From the NCBI GenBank assembly GCA_031277805.1, contig JAITLR010000009.1:248001-312000 (forward strand): DNA of 64,000 nucleotides, read 5' to 3'. The notes beneath the pieces were generated by a model, which saw nothing but the letters and a program-made list of their open reading frames with translations, searched no databases and was not told where the DNA came from. Numbering within the stretch: the stretch's first letter is position 1; each line of letters starts with the position of its first letter. This stretch comes from Comamonas sp. GTDB lineage: Bacteria > Pseudomonadota > Gammaproteobacteria > Burkholderiales > Burkholderiaceae_C. A program made the translations under genes and the position numbers. Shown here piece after piece: positions 52,066 through 61,863 of the stretch.

Positions 52066-53042
52066 GCCAGCGCCAGCGTCGACTCTTGCTCTGCAACCAG
52101 CTCCTGGCCAAAGCAACGCTGGAAATATTCACTCACAATGACTCGTTCTGCAGGCTCGCACTTATTGAGGAAAGACAGCTCGAAGGCCAAGGCAAGATCG
52201 TTGAAGATTTGCGTGTTCTCTGCCCAGGTGATCACCGTTCTTGGAGACATCAGCAACGAAAGATCGCCTACCGAAAAGCCTCGGCGCGTCAGACCTGCCA
52301 ACGCAACCATGGCTTGGACCTGTTTGCACCCCGCCTGGGTATCCAGTTCAGGCACACGCGCAATGACGATGGCCACTTCTTCGGCCGGAGCCAGATAGCT
52401 GAGACTGGTCACCAGATTCCAGCGGTCGAGCTGGGCGTGGTTCAGGTGCTGGGTGCCGTGATAGAGGCCATTGAGGTTGCCCTGGCCCAGCGTATTCATG
52501 GTGGCAAACAACCGGAAGTGCGCATGCGGCTGAATGACGCGCTTCTGGTCGAGCATGGTGAAGCTGCCATCACGCTCCAGCACACGCTGAATCACGAACA
52601 TGACATCGGGTCGGCCCGCATCGTATTCATCAAAAACCACGGCTACCGGGCGCTGCAATGCCCAAGGGAGAATCCCCTCCTGGAACTGTGTCACCTGCTT
52701 GCCGTCCTTGAGCACGATGGCGTCCTTGCCCACCAGGTCCATCCGGCTGACGTGGCCATCAAGATTCACTCGCACACAGGGCCAGTTCAGGCGCGCCGCC
52801 ACCTGCTCTATATGAGTGGACTTGCCTGTGCCGTGCAGCCCCTGGATGACGACACGCCGGTTATGCGCAAAGCCGGCCAGAATGGCCAGCGTCACCCGCG
52901 GGTTCAGGCGGTATGCCGTGTCGATGGCCGGGACATGTTCCGTGCGTTCCGCAAAGGCCGGCACGATCATCCCGGAATCGATACCGAAGACATCACGCAC
53001 GTTCACAAGTTTGGAGGGCTGCAGCTGGCTCAGGTCAGTCAT
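52062..53042 (-). CDS. CobS-like MoxR-family AAA+ ATPase
   Basis: The product is 326 aa from the ATG at 53042, overlapping the IclR stop by 8 bp. Walker A is GLHGTGKST (68-76), Walker B is VVFDEYD (around D138-E139), followed by sensor-1 ATMNTLGQG and the CobS-type RFRLFATMN context. Length and sequence layout follow cobaltochelatase CobS and related NorQ/CbbQ chaperones, which remodel metalloenzymes together with a VWA partner. Translational coupling on both sides shows it is made with the regulator and the VWA protein. Confidence 0.88.
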   Translation of the reverse strand: MTDLSQLQPSKLVNVRDVFGIDSGMIVPAFAERTEHVPAIDTAYRLNPRVTLAILAGFAHNRRVVIQGLHGTGKSTHIEQVAARLNWPCVRVNLDGHVSRMDLVGKDAIVLKDGKQVTQFQEGILPWALQRPVAVVFDEYDAGRPDVMFVIQRVLERDGSFTMLDQKRVIQPHAHFRLFATMNTLGQGNLNGLYHGTQHLNHAQLDRWNLVTSLSYLAPAEEVAIVIARVPELDTQAGCKQVQAMVALAGLTRRGFSVGDLSLLMSPRTVITWAENTQIFNDLALAFELSFLNKCEPAERVIVSEYFQRCFGQELVAEQESTLALA

Positions 53043-53871
53043 CGTCGGTTTCCGGTGGAATGTCGTCATTGATGCGGGCAATAGCAGCTGCGGCCGCCTG
53101 CAGCTTGGGGAGAAAGGACAAAGCCTTCTCTTTGGAAAAACGCATGATGGGTGCCTGCACTGCAAGCCCCATATTGGAGCTGCCACTGGGTGCGGGAACC
53201 AGCACTCCCAGACACAGCAGGCCAGGCAGGAACTCCTCGTTATCGAAGGCATAGCCCTGCGCCTTGACCTGCTCCAGCTCCTGATCCACGGCCTCAAAGC
53301 TCGTCAGGGTGTTGGCCGTGAATGTCTCCAGTGGGACCGATGACAGCAGCCTGCGGCGCTGCGAGGCGGGCATCTGACTCAAAAACAACTTGCCCGTCGC
53401 CGAGCAGTGGGCCGGCACGCGCGAGCCCGGGTGCAGATAAAAGCGCAGTGGTGCAGGCGTCTCTACCCGATCCAGATACAGGACTTCGCTGCCTGAAAAC
53501 GCCGTGATGTTGCAGCTCTCTCCCAATTCATGGACCAGCTGTGTCAGCACCGCGTGACGCGCTCCATGCGTCGTGTTGTTGAGCAACACGTTCTCAGCCA
53601 GGCGCATCAGGCGCTGACCCGTGCTGTAGTGCCGCCCATTGCCATCTCTTTGCAGGATTCCAGCGCTTTCCAGTTGCGCAAGCATCCGGTGCATGGTGGG
53701 CTTGGGCAGCCCCAACTCATCAACCAGGTTCTGCAGAGTGAACGGCACGCTCTTCTGGGCCACGGTCTCCAGCAACGCAAACAGTCGCAGATTTGGCGTG
53801 TCTCCATCCAGGCGGGCAGTGCTTGTGTTTTCGCTGTGTTTCATATCTTGCTCGATCATATGAAGTTCCAT
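53035..53871 (-). CDS. IclR-family transcriptional regulator
   Basis: The product is 278 aa if started at ATG 53871; an ATG at 53859 is equally possible. The N-terminal winged helix (LRLFALLETVAQ, FTLQNLVDELGLPKPTMHRMLAQLESAGIL) is followed by the IclR effector domain (LVHELGESCNITAFSGSEVLYLDRVET, RVPAHCSATGKLFLSQM, LPGLLCLGVLVPAPSG). It is the first gene of the operon with the CobS/CobT-like pair and is transcribed away from xsc. The inverted repeat in the shared gap is its likely operator, so it probably controls both xsc and its own operon. Confidence 0.88.
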   Translation of the reverse strand: MELHMIEQDMKHSENTSTARLDGDTPNLRLFALLETVAQKSVPFTLQNLVDELGLPKPTMHRMLAQLESAGILQRDGNGRHYSTGQRLMRLAENVLLNNTTHGARHAVLTQLVHELGESCNITAFSGSEVLYLDRVETPAPLRFYLHPGSRVPAHCSATGKLFLSQMPASQRRRLLSSVPLETFTANTLTSFEAVDQELEQVKAQGYAFDNEEFLPGLLCLGVLVPAPSGSSNMGLAVQAPIMRFSKEKALSFLPKLQAAAAAIARINDDIPPETDDD

Positions 53872-53887
53872 TTTTTTAGTCAATTTA

Positions 53888-53962
53888 TTCCGAAAAAAGA
53901 AATTTGTTTGACACGCGGCCACAAAAATGCCTAGACTTGCATCGTGATTTCTTTTTTCGAAA
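53888..53962. promoter_or_regulatory. Inverted-repeat operator flanking the putative xsc promoter
   Basis: Arms 53888-53903 (TTCCGAAAAAAGAAAT) and 53947-53962 (ATTTCTTTTTTCGAAA) match at 14 or more of 16 positions. Between them lies a TTGACA (53908-53913), 18 bp, then TAGACT (53932-53937), a good sigma-70-type promoter directed at xsc. A 12-bp direct repeat (AAGTTCCATTTT) also appears at 53864 and 53967. Binding at both arms could loop out the promoter. The arrangement is visible; IclR binding is inferred. Confidence 0.65.
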
Positions 53963-53995
53963 CCATAAGTTCCATTTTCAACAAAGGAGACAGAA

Positions 53996-55807
53996 ATGGC
54001 TGCAACAGATAATCGTAAGGTCGTTGAAGGCATTCAGAAGATGACGCCCTCGGAAGCATTCGTGGAAACCTGCGTTGCCAATGGCGTCAGCGAGATGTTC
54101 GGCATCATGGGGTCCGCTTTCATGGATGCGATGGATATCTTTGCCCCGGCAGGCATCCGCCTGATTCCTGTCGTCCACGAACAAGGTGCAGCCCATATGG
54201 CCGACGGCTATGCCCGCGTTTCTGGCCGCCACGGTGTGGTGATCGGCCAGAACGGCCCCGGCATCAGCAACTGTGTGACCGGCATTGCTGCCGCTTTCTG
54301 GGCGCATAGCCCCGTGGTGATCGTCACACCCGAGACCGGCACCATGGGCATGGGCCTGGGTGGCTTCCAGGAAGCCAACCAGCTCCCCATGTTCCAGGAG
54401 TTCACCAAGTACCAGGGCCATGTCTGCAACCCCAAGCGCATGGCCGAGTTCACGGGCCGCGTGTTTGACCGCGCCATGTCCGAGATGGGCCCCACCCAGC
54501 TCAACATCCCCCGCGATTACTTCTACGGCGAAATCGAGTGCGAGATTCCCAAGCCCATGCGCGTGGACCGCGGTCATGGTGGCGAGGCCAGCCTGCAGGC
54601 CGCTGTGGATCTGCTCAAGACAGCCAAGTTCCCGGTCATCCTGGCCGGCGGCGGCGTGGTCATGGGTGATGCCGTGGAGGAAGCCAGGCAGCTGGCCGAG
54701 CGCCTGGGCGCTCCGGTCGCCACAGGCTATCTGCGCAACGACGCCTTCCCCTCCAAGCATCCGCTGTGGGCCGGCCCTCTGGGCTACCAGGGCTCCAAGG
54801 CGGCCATGAAACTGATCGCCCAGGCCGACGTGGTGATTGCTCTGGGCTCGCGCATGGGTCCCTTCGGTACCCTGCCTCAGCACGGCATGGACTATTGGCC
54901 CAAGACCGCCAAGATCATCCAGGTCGAAGCCGATCACACCAATCTGGGCCTGGTCAAGAAGATCTCTGTCGGCATCAACGGCGACGCCAAGGCAGTGGCC
55001 GCCGAACTGGTCAAGCGCCTGGCGGATGTGAAGCTGGACTGCGACGCCACCAAGGCAGCACGCGCCGACACCGTAGCCACCGAAAAAGCAGCCTGGGAAC
55101 AAGAGCTGGATGAGTGGACGCATGAACGCGACCCCTACAGCCTGGACATGATCGAAGAGGCCAAGGGCGAACGTACGCCGACCGGCGGCACCTATCTGCA
55201 CCCCCGCCAGGTTCTGCGCGAGCTGGAAAAAGCCATGCCCGCACGCGTCATGGTGTCCACCGACATCGGCAATATCAACTCGGTTGCCAACAGCTATCTG
55301 CGCTTTGATGAGCCACGCAGCTTCTTCGCTCCCATGAGCTTCGGCAACTGCGGTTACGCCCTGCCCACCATCATCGGTGCCAAGTGCGCAGCACCTGACC
55401 GCCCGGCCATTGCCTACGCAGGTGACGGTGCCTGGGGCATGAGCATGATGGAAATCATGACCGCCGTGCGCCACGATATTCCCGTGACTGCTGTGGTGTT
55501 CCACAACCGCCAGTGGGGCGCGGAAAAGAAGAACCAGGTGGACTTCTACAACCGCCGCTTTGTCGCCGGCGAACTGGAGAGCGAAAGCTTCTCCGACATC
55601 GCCAAGGCCATGGGCGCCGAGGGCATCGTGGTGGACAACATCGAAGATGTCGGCCCCGCTCTGCAAAAAGCCATCGACATGCAGATGAATGAAGGCAAGA
55701 CCTGCGTGATCGAGATCATGTGCACCCGCGAGCTGGGCGACCCCTTCCGCCGTGACGCCTTGGCCAAGCCTGTGCGCTTCCTGGAGAAGTACAAAGACTA
55801 CGTCTGA
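53996..55807 (+). CDS. xsc: Sulfoacetaldehyde acetyltransferase
   Basis: The product is 603 aa, typical for Xsc, with AAGGAGA before the ATG. It is a thiamine-diphosphate enzyme that converts sulfoacetaldehyde and phosphate to acetyl phosphate and sulfite. The activating Glu62 is in VVHEQGAAHMADGYAR, and the TPP/Mg site is GDGAWGMSMMEIMTAV followed by VFHNRQWGAEKKNQ. It is the diagnostic enzyme of taurine and isethionate dissimilation. It precedes pta, with a terminator-like hairpin between them. Confidence 0.96.
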   Translation: MAATDNRKVVEGIQKMTPSEAFVETCVANGVSEMFGIMGSAFMDAMDIFAPAGIRLIPVVHEQGAAHMADGYARVSGRHGVVIGQNGPGISNCVTGIAAAFWAHSPVVIVTPETGTMGMGLGGFQEANQLPMFQEFTKYQGHVCNPKRMAEFTGRVFDRAMSEMGPTQLNIPRDYFYGEIECEIPKPMRVDRGHGGEASLQAAVDLLKTAKFPVILAGGGVVMGDAVEEARQLAERLGAPVATGYLRNDAFPSKHPLWAGPLGYQGSKAAMKLIAQADVVIALGSRMGPFGTLPQHGMDYWPKTAKIIQVEADHTNLGLVKKISVGINGDAKAVAAELVKRLADVKLDCDATKAARADTVATEKAAWEQELDEWTHERDPYSLDMIEEAKGERTPTGGTYLHPRQVLRELEKAMPARVMVSTDIGNINSVANSYLRFDEPRSFFAPMSFGNCGYALPTIIGAKCAAPDRPAIAYAGDGAWGMSMMEIMTAVRHDIPVTAVVFHNRQWGAEKKNQVDFYNRRFVAGELESESFSDIAKAMGAEGIVVDNIEDVGPALQKAIDMQMNEGKTCVIEIMCTRELGDPFRRDALAKPVRFLEKYKDYV

Positions 55808-55818
55808 CCTGCCCTATC

Positions 55819-55851
55819 AACCCCACGGTTTCAAGACCCGTGGGGTTTTTT
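55819..55851 (+). terminator. Hairpin between xsc and pta
   Basis: AACCCCACGG / CCGTGGGGTT stem followed by TTTTTT, 11 bp after xsc. It should make pta transcript less abundant than xsc, unless antiterminated. Confidence 0.85.
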
Positions 55852-55873
55852 CGGACCCTCGACAGGAGCAACC

Positions 55874-56839
55874 ATGGCACTCGCCACCCTTCCCGACGTC
55901 ACCGCCCCCGAAGCCGTCACCCCGCATCGACCTCATCTTGAGCGCCTGTTGACACAAGCCCGTGCCAAAGGACCCATCGGCGTCGCTGTTGCCTACCCCT
56001 GCGATGCCAATGCCTTGCAGGCAGCGGTACAAGCCGCAGAGGCCGGGTTGATCAAACCTTTGCTGGTCGGGCCGCGTGAACGCATCGAGGCTGCTGCCCA
56101 GTCTGCCGGGCTCGACCTCTTTGGCACCCAGATCCACCATACTGCCGACGATGCGCGCCAGGCCGCATCTCAGGCGGCTGCGCTGTGCAGAGACGGCCAG
56201 GCCATGGCCTTGATGAAAGGCAGTCTGCACAGCGACGACCTGCTTGCGGCAGCCGTCGCGCGCGAAGCGGGGCTGCGTACCGACCGCCGCGCAAGCCACG
56301 TCTTTGTCATGGACGTTCCAGCCTATGACCGCCCCTTGCTGATGACCGATTGCGTCGTCAATATCTTTCCGGCCCTGCTCGACAAACGCGACATTGCCCA
56401 AAATGCGATCAATCTCGCCCATTCGATCGGAATTGCCCGGCCTCGCGTCGCGATTCTCTCGGCTGTTGAGACCGTCAACCCCGCCATTCCCGGCACGGTC
56501 GATGCGGCAGCCCTGTGCAAGATGGCAGACCGCGGCCAGATCACCGGCGGCATTCTCGATGGCCCGCTTGCTTATGACAACGCCATCTCCCTGTCATCGG
56601 CCACCAACAAGGGCATAGTCTCCGATGTCGCAGGTAGCCCCGATGTGCTGCTGGTCCCCAGCCTCGAGGCCGGCAACATGATCTACAAGCAGCTGGTCTA
56701 TATGGCCAACGCCGAATGCGCAGGTCTGGTTCTTGGCATGCGTGTTCCCATCGTACTGACCAGCCGCTCGGACTCCATCGCCAGTCGTATTGCTTCCTGC
56801 GCCCTGGCCGTGCTGGCCAGTGCATCGATGCAGCCATAA
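55874..56839 (+). CDS. pta: Phosphate acetyltransferase
   Basis: The product is 321 aa, the short single-domain Pta form, with AGGAG before the ATG. Residues around SAVETVNPAIPGTVDAAAL, GGILDGPLAYDNAIS, SPDVLLVPSLEAGNMIYKQL and VPIVLTSRSDS are typical of the family. It converts acetyl phosphate from Xsc to acetyl-CoA, completing carbon recovery from taurine. A perfect hairpin without a T-run follows at 56866-56885. Confidence 0.94.
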   Translation: MALATLPDVTAPEAVTPHRPHLERLLTQARAKGPIGVAVAYPCDANALQAAVQAAEAGLIKPLLVGPRERIEAAAQSAGLDLFGTQIHHTADDARQAASQAAALCRDGQAMALMKGSLHSDDLLAAAVAREAGLRTDRRASHVFVMDVPAYDRPLLMTDCVVNIFPALLDKRDIAQNAINLAHSIGIARPRVAILSAVETVNPAIPGTVDAAALCKMADRGQITGGILDGPLAYDNAISLSSATNKGIVSDVAGSPDVLLVPSLEAGNMIYKQLVYMANAECAGLVLGMRVPIVLTSRSDSIASRIASCALAVLASASMQP

Positions 56840-56865
56840 ACCAAGGCCGTTGCTGCCAAGCCTGA

Positions 56866-56885
56866 CCGGACACCAGAGTGTCCGG
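56866..56885. terminator. Hairpin after pta
   Basis: CCGGACAC / GTGTCCGG with a 4-nt loop, 26 bp after the stop. It lacks a U-run, so intrinsic termination is uncertain. Confidence 0.5.
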
Positions 56886-56929
56886 GCCTCCCCGCAAATC
56901 GCGTATCTCCCGGCAAAGCAAAAACGAAA

Positions 56930-56959
56930 AAGCCTCAGAGTATTTCTACTCTGAGGCTT
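56930..56959 (-). terminator. Terminator of tRNA-Arg copy 3
   Basis: AAGCCTCAGAGTA / TACTCTGAGGCTT stem with a short TTTC loop, followed by TTTTCGTTTTT on the minus strand. It would end the tRNA-Ser/tRNA-Arg transcript. Confidence 0.85.
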
Positions 56960-56965
56960 AACGTT

Positions 56966-57042
56966 TGGTGCGGCTGGCAGGAATCGAACCCACGACCCCT
57001 TGGTTCGTAGCCAAGTACTCTATCCAGCTGAGCTACAGCCGC
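56966..57042 (-). tRNA. tRNA-Arg(ACG), copy 3
   Basis: It is identical to copies 1 and 2. It lies 2 bp downstream of tRNA-Ser on the same strand, so the two are cotranscribed. Confidence 0.97.
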
Positions 57043-57044
57043 AT

Positions 57045-57135
<91 letters not shown>

Positions 57136-57166
57136 TGTGTCGAAGCATCTATTGTAGCCTAAAAAT

Positions 57167-58634
<1,468 letters not shown>

Positions 58635-58666
58635 ATTAAGTTACAAGCAATCAGTTTGCCGAAGGC

Positions 58667-59656
58667 TTAATGTCCGGTCTCAGGAGCCTTGCGCACCTCG
58701 ATCTCCAGGCCCGTGGCCGCATCGATCTTCAGCCCCTTGGGCAGCGGGAACTTGATGGTTTCCTCGATACCGTCCATCTTGCGCACGGCAACAGCGCCCA
58801 GCTGCTTGATGCGGGCGATGACCTCATCGACCAGCACTTCGGGAGCCGATGCGCCCGCCGTCAGGCCCACGCGGGCGGCATTCGCAAACCACTCTTCCTG
58901 GAGCTCACCGGCGTTGTCTACCATATAGGCAGGCGTGCCCAGACGAGCGGCCAACTCGCGCAGACGGTTGCTGTTGGAGCTGGTCGGGCTGCCGACAACA
59001 ATGACCACATCGACCTGGGGCGCGAGAATCTTCACGGCATCCTGGCGGTTCTGCGTGGCGTAGCAGATGTCCTGCTGCTTGGGCTCGCGCACCTGCGGAA
59101 AGCGGGCCTTGATGGCGGCCTTGATGCCTGCGGCGTCATCGACCGACAGCGTGGTCTGCGTCACCACGGCCAGCTTTTCGGTCTGGCGCGGCGCAACCCT
59201 GGCCACATCGCCCTCGTCCTCGACCAGGTGAATGCCTTCGGAGAGCTGGCCCATGGTGCCTTCGACCTCGGGGTGGCCCTTGTGGCCGATCATCAGGAAT
59301 TCGTAGCCTTCCTTGGCCAGCTTGGCGACTTCCACATGCACCTTGGTGACCAGCGGGCAGGTCGCATCGAAGATGGCAAAGCCGCGGCGCTCGGCCTCCT
59401 GCTGCACGGCCTTGGAGACGCCATGGGCCGAGAAAATCAGCGTGGCGCCGGGCGGCACTTCGTCCAGCTCCTCGATGAAGATGGCGCCCTTGGCCTTGAG
59501 GTCGTTGACCACAAAGGTGTTGTGCACGATCTCGTGGCGCACATAGATGGGCGCACCGAACTTGGCCAGCGCCCGCTCCACGATCTCGATGGCGCGATCG
59601 ACGCCGGCGCAAAAGCCGCGCGGCTCGGCCAGCAGGACTTCCTTGGCTCCTACCAT
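58667..59656 (-). CDS. ispH: 4-hydroxy-3-methylbut-2-enyl diphosphate reductase
   Basis: The product is 329 aa. The three Cys ligands of the [4Fe-4S]-type cluster sit in [11 protein letters not shown] (C16), [11 protein letters not shown] and [10 protein letters not shown]. The catalytic Glu region is in [13 protein letters not shown]. It makes IPP and DMAPP in the last step of the MEP isoprenoid pathway. It lies downstream of the SlpA-type FKBP gene, a pairing also found in E. coli (fkpB-ispH). Confidence 0.96.
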   Translation of the reverse strand: MVGAKEVLLAEPRGFCAGVDRAIEIVERALAKFGAPIYVRHEIVHNTFVVNDLKAKGAIFIEELDEVPPGATLIFSAHGVSKAVQQEAERRGFAIFDATCPLVTKVHVEVAKLAKEGYEFLMIGHKGHPEVEGTMGQLSEGIHLVEDEGDVARVAPRQTEKLAVVTQTTLSVDDAAGIKAAIKARFPQVREPKQQDICYATQNRQDAVKILAPQVDVVIVVGSPTSSNSNRLRELAARLGTPAYMVDNAGELQEEWFANAARVGLTAGASAPEVLVDEVIARIKQLGAVAVRKMDGIEETIKFPLPKGLKIDAATGLEIEVRKAPETGH

Positions 59657-59717
59657 TAATCCCTCCTAGCGCTACGCACCACTCGCACGGCTTGACACTG
59701 GCGCGCTTGAGGCGCGG

Positions 59718-59794
59718 GACGGCCAGCAAGGGCCGCCCCGCAGCAAAGGCCGTCGTCCCTCTTGAAGGGGGAAGCTGCGCAGCAGCTCAGGGGG
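59718..59794 (-). repeat. Dispersed GC-rich palindromic element, family A copy 4
   Basis: GGCCAGCAAGGGCCGCCCCG, CGTCCCTCTTGAAGGGGGAAGC and GCAGCTCAGGGGGTG match the other copies. It ends 9 bp from the stop of the FKBP gene and separates it from ispH. Confidence 0.7.
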
Positions 59795-59803
59795 TGTGTC
59801 ATT

Positions 59804-60286
59804 TCAGAGCACTCCGATCAGCTTGACTTCAAAGGTCACAGGCTGACCAGCCAGCGGGTGATTGAAGTCGAACAGCACCGCACCATCCTCGCGCACCTGC
59901 ACCACGGCACCGGCATATTGGCCCAGGCCATCGGGCGTGGGGAACTGCACCACATCGCCAGCGGTGTATTGCTCATGCGGGTCACCCAGCTCGTTCATGA
60001 GCTTGCGGGCCACCCACTGCATCATTTCAGGGTTGCGCTCGCCAAAGGCCTCGCCTGCGGCCAGTTCGAATGTGGTGTGCGTGCCCTCGGGCAGGCCGAT
60101 CAACTTGTCTTCCATGGCTGGAGACAGTTCACCAGCACCCAGCGACAGCGTCGCAGGCTTTTCGTTGAAGGTATTGATCACATCGCCCGCAGGGCCGGCC
60201 AGGCGGTAATGCAGCGTGAGAAAGGAGCCAGCCTGCACGACGGGCAGGTCCGTGGCGACGGCGGTGGGGGTAGCGCTTGTGGTCAT
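59804..60286 (-). CDS. slpA: FKBP-type peptidyl-prolyl isomerase, SlpA/FkpB type
   Basis: The product is 160 aa from the ATG at 60286. The FKBP fold begins at GSFLTLHYRLAG; LGAGELSPAMEDKLIGLPEG is the active-site segment. The inserted-flap region (GEAFGERNPEMMQWV) and the ending VLFDFNHPLAGQPVTFEVKL, with FNHPLAG, are diagnostic of SlyD/SlpA-like proteins. No metal-binding His/Cys tail is present, so it is not SlyD. It acts as a folding catalyst and chaperone in the cytoplasm. Confidence 0.93.
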   Translation of the reverse strand: MTTSATPTAVATDLPVVQAGSFLTLHYRLAGPAGDVINTFNEKPATLSLGAGELSPAMEDKLIGLPEGTHTTFELAAGEAFGERNPEMMQWVARKLMNELGDPHEQYTAGDVVQFPTPDGLGQYAGAVVQVREDGAVLFDFNHPLAGQPVTFEVKLIGVL

Positions 60287-60389
60287 GAAAGTCCCGATAA
60301 ACTGGCCTGCATTGTAGAAAATCCCCCATGCCCCCGCGCCCTGTGCTGCAGTTTGCAGCTGCAATACAGGGCCACTTGACTCAAACCTG

Positions 60390-61082
60390 ATGCCGATCAA
60401 AGACCTGCCACTGGATGCCCAGCCGCGCGAAAAGCTCGCGCAGCGGGGTGCGGCTGCGCTCTCGGATGCCGAGTTGCTGGCCGTCATCCTGCGCACCGGC
60501 ATAGCCGGCAAGACGGTGCTGCAAATGGCACAGGAGCTGCTGGAGCTGCCCGGTGATCGCCAGGGAACAGGCGGTCTGGCCGGACTGCTGGCCGCCGACT
60601 ACAAGGCTTTGGCAGCCGTCAAAGGCCTGGGCCCCGCCAAACGCGCCGAGCTGATGGCCGTGCTGGAGCTGGCGCGCCGCGCCACGGCCCAGCAGTTGCG
60701 TGAGCGGGAAGTCTTTTCCTCACCCGAGGCTGTCAAACACTATCTGCAGCTGCATCTGGCAGCCAAGAACCACGAAGTGTTTGCCGTGCTGTTTTTGGAT
60801 AGCCAGAACCGCTTGCTGGCTTTGGAAGAAATGTTTCGCGGTACCTTGACGCAAACCTCCGTCTACCCCCGTGAAGTGGTGCTGCGCGCCCTTCATCACC
60901 ATGCCGGTGCCGTCATCCTGGCCCACAACCACCCCAGCGGCAGCGTACAGCCCAGCAGTGCCGACCGATCTCTGACGGCCACGCTCAAGTCCGCACTGGC
61001 ACTGATCGACGTGCGCGTGCTGGACCACATCATCGTGGCCCCGGGTGCCGCCTGCTCGATGGCTGAGGAAGGCCTGTTATGA
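60390..61082 (+). CDS. radC: RadC/JAB-domain protein
   Basis: The product is 230 aa. N-terminal helix-hairpin-helix region ([15 protein letters not shown]) and a C-terminal JAMM metalloprotease-like site [14 protein letters not shown] with the upstream catalytic-type Glu. Despite the name, a role in DNA repair is not established. Its ATGA stop overlaps the start of the Smr-domain gene. Confidence 0.95.
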   Translation: MPIKDLPLDAQPREKLAQRGAAALSDAELLAVILRTGIAGKTVLQMAQELLELPGDRQGTGGLAGLLAADYKALAAVKGLGPAKRAELMAVLELARRATAQQLREREVFSSPEAVKHYLQLHLAAKNHEVFAVLFLDSQNRLLALEEMFRGTLTQTSVYPREVVLRALHHHAGAVILAHNHPSGSVQPSSADRSLTATLKSALALIDVRVLDHIIVAPGAACSMAEEGLL

Positions 61083-61735
61083 ATCACGCCCACCGCTCCC
61101 TGCAGGATCTGGCAGGCGTGTCGCGCCAGCTCAGGCTGGCCCGCGAGCAGGCAGAGGCGCTGGCAGCCGCCCAGGCCGAGGCCCGGGCTGCGCGCGAGCG
61201 CGAACGCAATCTGTTTGCGCTGAGCATCGGCAAGATTTCGCCGCTGCGAGCCCGCAACGAGGTCAGTTTTCAGGACCCTCCTCCCTCACCCCTGCCCTTG
61301 CAGCTGGTCATGGACGAACAGAATGTGCTGCGCGAAGCCATGAGCGACGAGTTCGATGTCAGCACCCTGCTGGACGTGGACGATCAGCTGAGCTTTCGCC
61401 GCCCCGGCATCGGTCTCGATGTCACGCACAAGCTGCGTGGCGGTCACTGGAGCATTCAGCGCCAGCTGGACCTGCACGGCCTGCGCTCGGACGAAGCCCG
61501 CGAGGCGCTGGGCCAGTTCATCCGGCTGTCGCACCGTACGGGCGTGCGCTGCGTGCGCATCGTGCATGGCAAGGGCCTGGGCTCGCCGGGCCGCACACCC
61601 GTGCTCAAGGGCAAGGTGCAGCGCTGGCTGGTCCAGAAAAAAGAGGTGCTGGCCTTTGTCCAGGCCCGCCCGGCCGAAGGAGGCGCGGGCGCGCTCGTGG
61701 TGTTGCTGCAGCCGGGCAAGCGCAGGCTGTTCTGA
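61079..61735 (+). CDS. Smr (small MutS-related) domain protein
   Basis: The product is 218 aa. The N-terminal ~110 residues are helical and charged. The C-terminal Smr domain shows [16 protein letters not shown] and [10 protein letters not shown], the LDxHG and HGxG motifs of Smr nucleases. Similar stand-alone Smr proteins (YdaL, SmrA/B) act on DNA or on collided ribosomes. It is translationally coupled to radC. Confidence 0.92.
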   Translation: MNHAHRSLQDLAGVSRQLRLAREQAEALAAAQAEARAARERERNLFALSIGKISPLRARNEVSFQDPPPSPLPLQLVMDEQNVLREAMSDEFDVSTLLDVDDQLSFRRPGIGLDVTHKLRGGHWSIQRQLDLHGLRSDEAREALGQFIRLSHRTGVRCVRIVHGKGLGSPGRTPVLKGKVQRWLVQKKEVLAFVQARPAEGGAGALVVLLQPGKRRLF

Positions 61736-61863
61736 GCATCCATTCCCGCCCCATGGCTCATGGCTGGCGCAAAACACACTTGCACAAGAGATTTGCATCC
61801 GGCTAACAGCAGTGCCTGCCACAATTGCGGGTTTGCCTTTGCCTAGCTCCGGAAGAAATCGTC

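Noticed and set aside
52062-53042. Cobalamin biosynthesis locus
   Set aside because: Only CobS- and CobT-like genes occur. No cobN or other corrin pathway gene is near, and the neighbours are taurine genes.
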